Below are positions 53,179-61,992 of a DNA stretch of 64,000 nucleotides, piece after piece. Numbering within the stretch: the stretch's first letter is position 1; every line of letters begins with the position of its first letter. Source of the DNA: Candidatus Bathyarchaeota archaeon A05DMB-5 (GTDB taxonomy: Archaea; Thermoproteota; Bathyarchaeia; Bathyarchaeales; Bathycorpusculaceae); the NCBI GenBank assembly GCA_019685655.1, contig JABFQP010000003.1:1-64000 (forward strand), read 5' to 3'. The notes below the pieces were generated by a model, which searched no databases, was not told where the DNA came from, and saw only the letters and a list, made by a program, of their open reading frames with translations. A program made the position numbers and the translations under genes.

Positions 53179-54053
53179 TGACAACCCAACCAAAACCTTC
53201 CCGAACCGCAGACATACTAACAGCAATCCTACTCTTCACAGCAGTATTCGCCCTATGGCAAGTCTACTGGCAAATACTAGAAACAACAAAACCCTCCTAC
53301 CCATTTGACATAATGCTCTTCCTAATCTTTCCATGCATCTTCATAGCCATATACGCAGCAACCGTAATACTAAGAAAATCAACATTCAAAAGAGAAGGCT
53401 TCAGAAAACCCACAACCATCAACACAAAGAAAACAATCACAATAAGCATAGCATGCATAATAATCTACATATTCATGCTCCTAGCCCCCGGCATAACCGC
53501 AGTCATGTCAACAGGCAACCTCGCCGACGGCTACTCACTAACAGAATACTTCCTAACACCCATACGAATCGCATACAGAATAGTCTACGGCATAGCATAC
53601 GCAGCAACCTTCAGCCTAGCATACGAAGCCATCTTCAGAGGAAACATCTTCAGAAACCTAACCCGACACTACGGATTCTTCACATCCCTCTACGCATCAT
53701 CAATAATGTTCTGCATCGCACGAATAGGCGACCAAATATCCATCAAAAACCTCCTCGCCATGTCCACACAAAGCCTAGTAACCTTCATCTTCCTAAACAT
53801 CCTAACAGTCTTCGCCGCAGGCCTATTCCTAGGCTACTACTTCTACAAAACAGGCTGGAGCCTCCTCGGCCCAATAACATTCCAAATCGGCACACTCTTC
53901 TTCCTATGGCCAGACCCACTAGTCGCTTCAACCTCACTATGGTGGATAACCCTCACCTTCCAAATAATCGGCTACGTCGTCCTCATCCTAACAGTCGACT
54001 CCCTAATCAAAGAACCAGCCTTCATAAAGAAAAAATACGGACTAGAAAGCTAA
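53178..54053 (+). CDS. CPBP-like membrane protein with lost catalytic motifs
   Basis: 291 residues, about eight helices, with the layout of CAAX/bacteriocin-processing (CPBP) intramembrane proteases. The three catalytic motifs are altered: EExxxR reads Y-E-A-I-F-R (150-154 region, AYEAIFRGNIF), FxxxH reads F-C-I-A-R (IMFCIARIG), and the last His is Gln in GPITFQIGTLFF. So it is probably a pseudoenzyme, perhaps a chaperone or anchor for the exported subunits. Its place between DUF5305 and the signal peptidase supports a role in fibre biogenesis (inference). Confidence 0.7.
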   Translation: MTTQPKPSRTADILTAILLFTAVFALWQVYWQILETTKPSYPFDIMLFLIFPCIFIAIYAATVILRKSTFKREGFRKPTTINTKKTITISIACIIIYIFMLLAPGITAVMSTGNLADGYSLTEYFLTPIRIAYRIVYGIAYAATFSLAYEAIFRGNIFRNLTRHYGFFTSLYASSIMFCIARIGDQISIKNLLAMSTQSLVTFIFLNILTVFAAGLFLGYYFYKTGWSLLGPITFQIGTLFFLWPDPLVASTSLWWITLTFQIIGYVVLILTVDSLIKEPAFIKKKYGLES

Positions 54054-54072
54054 ACCGGAAGCGCAACCCCCA

Positions 54073-54606
54073 ATGCAAACAAGGCACAAGAAAAAGAGCT
54101 ATCTTAAAGACGCTCTTTTCCTAACAGCAGTAATTCTTTCTGTCATCCTCATATACGTTGGACTACGCCTATCCCTCGCCACAGACACGCCGCTTGTAGC
54201 AATAGACAGCGGAAGCATGACCCCAGCACTCGAAGTAGGCGACCTACTCATAATAAAAGGCGTAAAACCAGAAGAAATCAACATCGGCGACATCATCGTC
54301 TTCGACCCACCAACACAAGGCATGGGCAGAACAGTCCACCGCGTAATCACAATCCAACCCTTACCAAACGGAACACTAACCTTCAAAACAAAAGGAGACG
54401 CAAACGAAATAGAAGACACATACACCGTATACCCACAAAACATCCACGGACGAGTCCTATACCGAATACCCTACATAGGATACATGGTCATAAACCCAGC
54501 AATCCCAATAACAATCATAACTGTAATCATCATAGCAATGATAATCTGGCCAGAAAAGAAAAAAAGAAAATTCCGACACAAACCCAAAACACACATAAAA
54601 GGTTAA
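54073..54606 (+). CDS. signal peptidase I, Sec11/SipW type
   Basis: 177 residues: an N-terminal helix (FLTAVILSVILIYVGLRLSL), catalytic S48 in IDSGSMTPALEVGDLLIIKG, H89 in MGRTVHRVITI (His, not Lys, as in Sec11/SipW-type enzymes), acids in TKGDANEIEDTYTV, and a C-terminal helix with a basic tail. This is the class that processes TasA/camelysin-type proteins. Five bases before the next gene. Most archaea have a separate general signal peptidase; this one is likely dedicated to the operon products. Confidence 0.88.
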   Translation: MQTRHKKKSYLKDALFLTAVILSVILIYVGLRLSLATDTPLVAIDSGSMTPALEVGDLLIIKGVKPEEINIGDIIVFDPPTQGMGRTVHRVITIQPLPNGTLTFKTKGDANEIEDTYTVYPQNIHGRVLYRIPYIGYMVINPAIPITIITVIIIAMIIWPEKKKRKFRHKPKTHIKG

Positions 54607-54611
54607 ACAAA

Positions 54612-57203
54612 ATGAAAAACCCAAAAACAAAACTCGCTACACTTCTTTTGACATTAACAATACTCTTACTAACTCAACTCCCACAAAACCCACACCAAAC
54701 CATGCACGCCTCCGCACAATCCACACCCGTAACAATATCACAGTACACACAAAACGTAACCACACTAGAAGCCTACCAACGCAAAACCTTCTTCGCCAAC
54801 GGCAGATACTGGGCCTTCTACGCACACGCCGAAATAAAATACAAAACAAGCACAGACGGCATAACCTGGACTGCCGAAACCGCAATATGCCCAGGAGGAC
54901 CAGACGGAGGCGTCTTCTCCACATGGTTCGACGGAGCCTACGTCCATTACGTAAGAAGCACAGGCATCCCCACAGAATCCCTAAGATACAGAAGAGGAAC
55001 ACCAAACCCAGACGGAACAATAACATGGAGCACACCAGATGAACAAATAGTCCTAGAAGTAGCCGACCCAATAGCCCTCCACGAACCATTCATAACAGTA
55101 GACTCAGAAGGCTACCCATGGATAGGCTACAGATGGGGAACAAACGGCGACCGCTGGCCAAACTGCACAAAATCCGCGTTTAACAATGGCACATGGCAAA
55201 CAGCCTACGGATTTCCATACCAGCTCTCCACATTGTCCGTATCCAACTGGGCAGTCTCCATAGTCCCACTAACACAACAAAAAATGTACGCAGTTTACTT
55301 GAGCGTCGGAGCAATCAGAGGAAGACTCTGGAACGGAACAACCTTCGAAAACGAAGAACTAATCGCTCCAGCTTCCGTCTGGCCCCCCAGAACGAGATTC
55401 GCCCACTCAGTAGTAGCACGAGAAAACAACGTCTACTTCACATTCCTAAACGTAAGCACTACAACCAAAATCCTATTCTTCAACCGAACCTACCAAACCG
55501 GCTGGAACCAACCGGAAACAATAGAAACAGGCATAGGCGAAACAGCCTTTCCAGTGCTTTCAATCGACCAAACAAAAGGAGACTTCTACTGCTTCTGGGC
55601 TGACAACGACATCATATACTACAAAAAACACATAGAAGGCGCATGGGACCAAAACGCCACCGCATGGCTAACAGAGCCTAACATGAGGGAAGACTCATTA
55701 ACCTGCTTCTATCAAACAGGCGGCTCCAGAATTGGAATCATGTGGATTCGCGGGCAACCATACGTCTTCGACATACGATACTGTAGCCTAAAAGCAGGAA
55801 TCCTACGAAAACTCAACCTAAGAGTTTTCATGAACGACATGCTCACACCACTAAGCTCAGCTACAGTCACAATGAACGATGGGCTCGACAACACAATGAC
55901 AACCAACTCGGAAGGTTGGGCAAACTTCACAGAAATAACCGCGCCCAACGTCACTGTAAAAGTGAAATGGCAAGACAACTGGGTGAATGGCACATTTGCA
56001 GTAACAATGGACAGCGACAAAACATTAAATGTCCAATGCAAAGTCTACCACATCTCTTTCACAAACACTTTCAAAGACGGCGACGGAAATCCATTATATG
56101 CACCCCCGCAAACTTTCAATCTAAACTGTCCCAACGGAACAACTCTGCAAGGGCTACTTGTTGGCGCATATTACCTTCAAAACGGTACTTTCCACATTGA
56201 AGATGTAATGTGGCAAGGAACTAACGTTACGCCTCCAAACACCAATTTTAATCCAGAAAACGGTGACCCATCTGTGAACCTTAGCATATACTCGCCGGCT
56301 CTGCAAGTTCTGCAACCAAATGACGAACCCTTCACAAATTATTATATTGACATGGAATTTCCGAATGGCACGGTAATCAAGAATCAGCATCATTCCTCTG
56401 CGCTCATAGAATTTAATCAAATCCAAGCTGGGACGTACCACTTTAACATTACAACTTTTGATGGAGAAAAAGCCCAAGTCAACTACACACTTTTAATCGC
56501 TTCTTCGCAAGAGCTTTATAACATTTCAACCACGGCATTAAAACTATCAGAATATGGCATTGACCTTCCAAACGCCAAAATTTACCTCCGACTCACATTC
56601 TATAATGGCACTCCTGTTCAAAACGGCATAATAAATTATGCTTCTCAAAACGCAACCACAGACAATGACGGATGGGCAACTTTCAACTTGAAAGATTTCT
56701 CAAACATCAATTATCTTTCAATAGCGTATGGCGTTAGAAGCGCTTCCGGAATCACTTACAAAATGCAAAATCAAAGCATTCCCATCGCCAAAGTATCACA
56801 CGTCATATTGGAAAGCGACTTGGCAAACATAACAACGCTAGAATACAACGCCACAAGCTACACGTTGACAATAGTAGCCACTGACAACGGAACAAAAACC
56901 ATAAGAATTCTCGGAGAAAAACCATTGAACGTTACAATTGACGATGTCTCCTATGCAGAAGGAACAAAGTGGCATTATGATGTAAACAACAAAATCACAA
57001 CCATAACGGATGCTTGGTCAACCAAAACAATAAAAATAACATGGGCTCCTCCACCAGAAATCAATCCATTTTTGATGCTGATTTACTATATTGCCGCAAT
57101 CGTTGGCGCTTTTTCACTAGCAATTATACTTGTGGCTTTTTATTTGAAGAAAAAGAGCAAGAATACGCGTTCTTTAACAAATAAGACTAATATAAATCTA
57201 TAA
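54612..57203 (+). CDS. large surface protein: sialidase-like propeller plus Ig/carboxypeptidase-like beta domains
   Basis: 863 residues. Signal (LATLLLTLTILLLTQLP), an N-terminal six-bladed propeller of the BNR/sialidase type (EIKYKTSTDGITWTAETAIC; HEPFITVDSEGYPWIGYRWG; SVVARENNVYFTFLNVSTT; FPVLSIDQTKGDFYCFWADN), then carboxypeptidase-regulatory-like beta domains (LNLRVFMNDMLTPLSSATVT; IYLRLTFYNGTPVQNGIINY) and a C-terminal helix (LIYYIAAIVGAFSLAIILVA) with KKKSK. No catalytic sialidase residues recognised. Likely a lectin or adhesin. Last gene of the operon. Base use is A/C-rich to about codon 180, then neutral. Confidence 0.75.
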   Translation: MKNPKTKLATLLLTLTILLLTQLPQNPHQTMHASAQSTPVTISQYTQNVTTLEAYQRKTFFANGRYWAFYAHAEIKYKTSTDGITWTAETAICPGGPDGGVFSTWFDGAYVHYVRSTGIPTESLRYRRGTPNPDGTITWSTPDEQIVLEVADPIALHEPFITVDSEGYPWIGYRWGTNGDRWPNCTKSAFNNGTWQTAYGFPYQLSTLSVSNWAVSIVPLTQQKMYAVYLSVGAIRGRLWNGTTFENEELIAPASVWPPRTRFAHSVVARENNVYFTFLNVSTTTKILFFNRTYQTGWNQPETIETGIGETAFPVLSIDQTKGDFYCFWADNDIIYYKKHIEGAWDQNATAWLTEPNMREDSLTCFYQTGGSRIGIMWIRGQPYVFDIRYCSLKAGILRKLNLRVFMNDMLTPLSSATVTMNDGLDNTMTTNSEGWANFTEITAPNVTVKVKWQDNWVNGTFAVTMDSDKTLNVQCKVYHISFTNTFKDGDGNPLYAPPQTFNLNCPNGTTLQGLLVGAYYLQNGTFHIEDVMWQGTNVTPPNTNFNPENGDPSVNLSIYSPALQVLQPNDEPFTNYYIDMEFPNGTVIKNQHHSSALIEFNQIQAGTYHFNITTFDGEKAQVNYTLLIASSQELYNISTTALKLSEYGIDLPNAKIYLRLTFYNGTPVQNGIINYASQNATTDNDGWATFNLKDFSNINYLSIAYGVRSASGITYKMQNQSIPIAKVSHVILESDLANITTLEYNATSYTLTIVATDNGTKTIRILGEKPLNVTIDDVSYAEGTKWHYDVNNKITTITDAWSTKTIKITWAPPPEINPFLMLIYYIAAIVGAFSLAIILVAFYLKKKSKNTRSLTNKTNINL

Positions 57204-57275
57204 AAAACGTCTAGAAGATACCTCCAGAACTGATAAATTAGTGCATACCAATTTCTTCGGTGAAGGGAGAAGGGA

Positions 57276-57959
57276 ATGCTAAAGTTTTCCACTTCAAAAA
57301 GATTCACAATCATATGTGTTGTGACACTTATCACCGCCTTAACTTTTGCTGCTTACATTAAACCTGCAAAAGCTTCTGAAGCCACGCTCATAGAAATCTT
57401 TAATCACCTAGGCTTCACAAACATAGCAGCAACCACCATCGAAACCTTTCCATCTGGAACATACAGCATAACCTTATATGCTGAATTTGCAGCATACCGC
57501 GACGAAAACGAACTCAGCCGCTATGACGTAGAAACAGGCGAACTAACCCTAATTTTTGCTGGGCTGGAAGGCGGATCTGGCTATATTAACCCCCCAATCA
57601 CCAGAGCTTTTACTGCAAATGCACAATTTGGTCTTTCAATGCTTTCGCCGGGACCGCACAGATATTTCACTGAAACGGGAAAGAATCCTGATGGAGAGCA
57701 GCATGCAAAGATCTACATAAACCTCGATGACCCTAGCATGTTTTTGATTGGTTTTGAAAACTTGTATGGTGCTGGAGACAGAGACTACAATGATTTAGTG
57801 TTGTCTCTTCAGAAAGTGAACGATCCGGCGGTTGGTGGAACAGAAGTGTTGGTTCCTTTTTTGGTTTCTGAGAGTCATTTAGCGTTGTATATTATGATGA
57901 TAGCAACCCTAGGCATGTCAATGAGTTTGACTAGAAATAAGAAGAGACGGTTTATTTAA
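57276..57959 (+). CDS. DUF4114-domain surface protein
   Basis: 227 residues. Signal (IICVVTLITALTFAAYIKPA), then a domain ending GFENLYGAGDRDYNDLVLSL, the DUF4114 calcium-binding-like signature (G-x-x-D-x-D-Y-N-D). C-terminal helix (LALYIMMIATLGMSMSL) and basic end KKRRF. Related proteins have PEP-CTERM-like tails in bacteria. ATG preceded by GGGAGAAGGG. Convergent with the caspase-like gene, 8-bp overlap. Confidence 0.8.
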   Translation: MLKFSTSKRFTIICVVTLITALTFAAYIKPAKASEATLIEIFNHLGFTNIAATTIETFPSGTYSITLYAEFAAYRDENELSRYDVETGELTLIFAGLEGGSGYINPPITRAFTANAQFGLSMLSPGPHRYFTETGKNPDGEQHAKIYINLDDPSMFLIGFENLYGAGDRDYNDLVLSLQKVNDPAVGGTEVLVPFLVSESHLALYIMMIATLGMSMSLTRNKKRRFI

Positions 57960-58818
57960 TCCGTTTTTTCGCGTATCCTGTAACAATGTATGCGAGGTGG
58001 GGTTTTTCAGCAGTGCCGGGGCTGTTGAGAAGCGTATAATTGCTTGATGTTGTGGGGTAAAAAGCCAGCTGACTGTGATAGTTTGGGTCGGAACCCACCA
58101 CGTTCATTGTGTTGTTAACCGCATCTGCTATTGTCTGGTTTTTTAAGACCAAGTTTCGTATGAGCTCGCTCGTGGCTGTATCTGTGTGTCCGGGAGATAC
58201 TGGGCCGTTCCAGCTTATATAGGCTTTTGCTCCTTTTTCAACATAGGCACTCGCCATATCAGTTGCTGTTAATCCGTCACATCCCATCATTATTATTATA
58301 GAGTTTTTGCAAGCGTCTGAGTTTCTTACGAATTTGGATGTGATTGCAAAGTATATTGGACCGCCTGAGACATATTCCACTGCGACTACTTCGTCGTTCA
58401 TTTGTTCCCAGTAGTGTGGCCATTGACTGTGGGGTTCTGACGTGTAGAGGCTTGTTAATCCTGAATATTGACCTACGCCAGAATGTACTCGTAGGATTAT
58501 TAGACTGTATCGTTTTGAGGGCAACTGCTTGTAAAAATCAACAGTCACTTCCGAATAATTATAATAGTCAACACTAAAGCCTGCAGACGTTAACGTTTCG
58601 TTGACGCTCGTAACAAATGCGACGTTTGAATGGGTAATGGCTAATTGGTCAACTATCGCGGCTGTTTTTGGTACTGCTTCATAAACAGCAGGTGCTTTCG
58701 GAATGAAGAAATAGTAAATTAGCAATCCTGCAAGTATTGAAACGACTGTTAATGCCATCCATTTGCTTCTTAGCACTTTTTTCCATGCATGCTTCTTTTT
58801 TCTAGTACTTCTTTTCAT
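57952..58818 (-). CDS. membrane-anchored caspase-like cysteine peptidase
   Basis: 288 residues. An N-terminal basic stretch and signal-anchor (WMALTVVSILAGLLIYYFF), then an extracellular alpha/beta domain with the caspase-fold dyad: H112 in YSLIILRVHSGVGQYSG and C180 in SIIIMMGCDGLTATDMASAY, followed by GAKAYISWNGPVSPGHTDTA. This is the H-S/G and C-D pattern of C14/C25/CHAT-type peptidases. Displayed outside the cell, it could mature or remodel surface proteins. Identification rests on motifs only. Confidence 0.65.
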   Translation of the reverse strand: MKRSTRKKKHAWKKVLRSKWMALTVVSILAGLLIYYFFIPKAPAVYEAVPKTAAIVDQLAITHSNVAFVTSVNETLTSAGFSVDYYNYSEVTVDFYKQLPSKRYSLIILRVHSGVGQYSGLTSLYTSEPHSQWPHYWEQMNDEVVAVEYVSGGPIYFAITSKFVRNSDACKNSIIIMMGCDGLTATDMASAYVEKGAKAYISWNGPVSPGHTDTATSELIRNLVLKNQTIADAVNNTMNVVGSDPNYHSQLAFYPTTSSNYTLLNSPGTAEKPHLAYIVTGYAKKRIK

Positions 58819-58912
58819 GTGTTTTCATCTGTGTTTTGGTTAACCCGTGTCAGTAAAGTGCAAGTGCTTTCCTAAAAATGTTAACATAAACAAAAAAGAA
58901 AAAGAGGGAAGT

Positions 58913-60478
58913 TTAGTATTTCATTTTGCGTCTAGCTACAGCGATTGTTCCGACTGAAATTGCGAATCCTAAGAATATCCACGGCGCAATCAATGTCAGT
59001 ATGTTTGGTGGTACTTCGTAGCCTCCCACTGGTTGAGGCGGGCCTTCTGGCACAAGCCTAATCGTTATTTCTGTATCTTCAGAAACTTCAACCATCACTG
59101 ATGCTGGTACATAGCCTGTTTTTGAAGCACCTACCGAATAGCCTCCTGCCAAGAGATCTTCGAACTTCACTTTTCCGTCAAGACCAGTGAAGTCTTCACG
59201 ATATTCAGGTCCATTTGCTGTTACCATCGCACCAGAAATTGGGTCTAACGTGTTCGCGTCGATTACTTTGACTGTTAGGTCGTATTTTGCCACCGGAGGT
59301 GCTGCCTTTTCTAATGTTAGAAGCGCCCAACAAGTAGGCAAGATATAGTCGTAAGCCCAGACATCATAGTTCCAATTGCCTGCTGGGAACTGCTCTGCTA
59401 GTAATGCATCGGCCATTTCGTTGAACCAATCGTGTTCTGGCGTATTGTCCCCGTCTAAATCTAATAGGTTTATGTTGAAGGCTTCAAACCCCTTCATTGT
59501 TGTGTACATGGCTTGCTTGTGATTGGGCAGTGGATTTCCTTTCCAACCAGTACCATAGTAATCATACCCGAAATCATTCCAGTGTCTTTCGATGTAGTCT
59601 ATTGCGTCTTGTACTCTTGGAGTAGCTAATGTGTCGCCGACAAATGCCATCTCCTGTAACAACGTGCCGGTCTTGAGTATGTTAACCCACGAGTCAGGGT
59701 TATCATAACCTGATCCTCCGTCCATGTCGTCGCCGTTAACGTCGTTCTGGATGTAGTCTATCCAGAAGTTAAGTTCGTCTTTGACAAATTGCGGAATCGG
59801 TATTCCAAATCCATGAGGCGGCGATGCCTGTGCATAGATCAAACCTAACACCAAGTATCCCGTGTTAGAGTTGTCACTCCAACCGTAATTTTCAATGTAT
59901 CCCCAACCGCCTCATGGCCAATTTGCATCGTTCTGTCCGAAGGCCATGTAATCCACGGTGTCATCAACTACTTCTAGATACGTCCACCCGTCCACGGGGC
60001 TTCCCGCAACCGAAACTGCCAGGTCTGGATGAGTACATGCTGCAATTGCCATCGTTGCAATTCCAGTACCGTAGGTGTAGTGCCAATTGTCTTGGTTAAA
60101 CCTTACTCCAATTCCGTCGCCGTCAGAGTCTGGGTTGCCAGCAGGTTGACTAGATATCTGTACAATTTCAGCTCTGGTAAAAATGAAGTTCAGTCCATTT
60201 CTGACTTGGTCGTAGTATTCATAAGCTGGATTAAGAGGGTCTAAGCCCAAATCTACTGCTCGTTCTTCAAATTTCAATACAGCCATAGCTGTACTAGAAA
60301 GGTCACCAGACCACGAACCATCAGCTTGCTGTTGTGCGGCTAACCATTCAAGCCCCTTAACTATCGACGCTTCTATCTGTTCCGGGGTTGCCGCTTTAGA
60401 ATAAGGTACACACGCAAATACTGATAAGCAAACAGACACCATAAGCAATGCTAAAGCTACTCTTAGAATTTTCTTCAT
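58913..60478 (-). pseudogene. exported prenyltransferase/terpenoid-cyclase-fold protein with in-frame TGA
   Basis: One frame of 522 codons interrupted by a single TGA (59912-59914). Before it: signal peptide (LALLMVSVCLSVFACVPYSK), then alpha/alpha-toroid repeats (GLEWLAAQQQADGSWSGDLS; FNQDNWHYTYGTGIATMAIA). After it, in the same frame, GGWGYIENYGWSDNSNTGYL and LLAEQFPAGNWNYDVWAYDY, a carboxypeptidase-regulatory-like beta domain (LTVKVIDANTLDPISGAMVT) and a C-terminal helix. The reading NWP-stop-GGWGY is clearly continuous; Arg (CGA) or Trp (TGG) could be ancestral. Either one mutation, a read error, or readthrough. The toroid probably binds rather than makes terpenoids. Confidence 0.75.
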
Positions 60479-60636
60479 ATTCTCCCTTCTCCATATTTAC
60501 ACTTACCCTTACCCTTTTTTAACTATTTATGCTAGTAAGAACCTTAGGGCTAGAACAAAAGACCATAAACCCTTTACTAGAGTAAGATTCAAATTCTAAA
60601 AAAGCATAAAATATGGCCTCTTCAGAGGCAGAGTAC

Positions 60637-60795
60637 ATGACTAAAAAAGCAATAATTGTCATTACTCTTGTAAAAGAAAGCGCTCTAACAGGAAACAAGC
60701 AAATAGAACAAGACATTCTAAACGAACTTTCAAACGAACCAGCAAAGATTCCATGGCTAAAAACAGTCGAAAAAGTCACGGTAACTGAAGAGTAG
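60637..60795 (+). CDS. small conserved protein, paralogue of 44977-45177
   Basis: 52 residues from ATG 60637: MTKKAIIVITLVKESALTGN, KQIEQDILNELSNEPAKIPW, LKTVEKVTVTEE. I chose this ATG because the paralogue at 45177 begins with the same MTKKA; another in-frame ATG lies at 60613. Predicted beta-alpha-beta. Convergent with the AsnC-type regulator gene, 14 bp apart. Confidence 0.7.
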   Translation: MTKKAIIVITLVKESALTGNKQIEQDILNELSNEPAKIPWLKTVEKVTVTEE

Positions 60796-60809
60796 AAGAG
60801 CGCACGCGT

Positions 60810-61925
60810 TTAAAACTTTCCGAGCTTTGCGCTTCCTGTAATTTCGCGAAGCTTCTCCATATGCCTTTCATGGTCATAAACCCACGAGCCATCCTTAAAG
60901 TACTCGTAAGAAATCGTCTGCGCAGACCGCACATCAAAATCCTCAATCAAATATTCATACTCACGCAAAAATCCCCTCTTAATAAGTTCAGACAAGCAAC
61001 GCACAAACCGTCTAAACTCGTTTCTTGGAAGATACGCATGCGCAATCAACGAATTCTCGCCATAAACCTTCCCAAGCGAATGCAAAAACGGCTTATCCAA
61101 CAAAGAAGACGCAAACCGCGCCATCCCAGCACTATCGTCAAACTTGAATATAAAAACGAAAAAGTCAGACTCCGACTTGTCAAAAGGCAGCAAGAAAACC
61201 TTAGACTTCTCAAGCAAACCACGCTTCAAAATATGATTCTTAAAATGATACGCCACCGCCTCCGGCGTCAAATTAACAATTTTTGCAAGCTCACGAAAAC
61301 TAACGCTTGAATCCACCTCTAACTTCGCCAAAATACGAACATCAACATAATCAGCCTTAAGCGGAAAATCTTTAGACTCAACTAAAGTGTAGGGCAAACT
61401 GGTTTCCTCGTTCGGTATCTCCTCCATCCACTTGTCCCAACGAAAAACCCACTGTCCAGACTCAAAATCAAACCAGTTCTCCGTTAAATTCGCAGAATAC
61501 AAACACGTCGACCACACCAGCCGCACGTTTCTCGCAATCTCCGTCGCTTCCAGTTGACTCACAAACTGTTCAAACTCCGGCACGTGCTCTTTTGGAATGG
61601 CGTAGATTCCATAGCAGCCCTCAAACCTACCGTAACAACGACCAACATAAAGCCAAAAGTCATTGGCTTTCAAACTCTTAAAAAGTACATCTTCATAACC
61701 AGGCACGGCATCAACAAAAACAAAAGCTTTTCTAAGCCCGATATTCGTATGATAAACATTCGCGTGAAAAGATATAGAAAATCGGGAGATTAAGCGTTTC
61801 ACTCTTTTCCGCGCTGTTTCTATTGGTATGCCAAGTTTTCGAGCTATTTGTGAGATGTTTCTTGGTCCGTATTCGCCGAGGCACTCTAATATTTCAACGT
61901 CCAAGAGGTCAAACGTTTTGTTCAT
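60810..61925 (-). CDS. AsnC/Lrp-type regulator with two HTH-sensor units
   Basis: 371 residues containing a duplicated layout. First HTH: LDVEILECLGEYGPRNISQI, ARKLGIPIETARKRVKRLIS; then a ferredoxin-like region (KAFVFVDAVPGYEDVLFKSL; FEGCYGIYAIPKEHVPEFEQ). Second HTH: DVRILAKLEVDSSVSFRELA, KIVNLTPEAVAYHFKNHILK, with another sensor domain. Archaeal tandem winged-helix proteins of this type are common in Thaumarchaeota and Bathyarchaeia. Target genes unknown; the nearest candidates are neighbouring surface-protein genes. Confidence 0.8.
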   Translation of the reverse strand: MNKTFDLLDVEILECLGEYGPRNISQIARKLGIPIETARKRVKRLISRFSISFHANVYHTNIGLRKAFVFVDAVPGYEDVLFKSLKANDFWLYVGRCYGRFEGCYGIYAIPKEHVPEFEQFVSQLEATEIARNVRLVWSTCLYSANLTENWFDFESGQWVFRWDKWMEEIPNEETSLPYTLVESKDFPLKADYVDVRILAKLEVDSSVSFRELAKIVNLTPEAVAYHFKNHILKRGLLEKSKVFLLPFDKSESDFFVFIFKFDDSAGMARFASSLLDKPFLHSLGKVYGENSLIAHAYLPRNEFRRFVRCLSELIKRGFLREYEYLIEDFDVRSAQTISYEYFKDGSWVYDHERHMEKLREITGSAKLGKF

Positions 61926-61992
61926 CTTTTGTTTTCCCTACATTAGGATATTGTTGTAGTTTTTTTTAAATACTTTAAAGTTAATCTTCAAT

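Larger units (their letters stand above)
49980..55130. other. A/C-rich strand block F
   Basis: Plus strand A/C-rich from the second fibre gene to about codon 180 of the propeller gene, with only a short neutral gap near 54060-54120. The first fibre gene and the leader RNA (48950-49850) are neutral and separate this block from the G/T-rich block E. Confidence 0.7.

Noticed and set aside
12840-60480. Reassignment of TGA to Trp in this genome
   Set aside because: TGA is used as the normal stop of many genes here, so two in-frame TGA codons are better explained by mutation or error.
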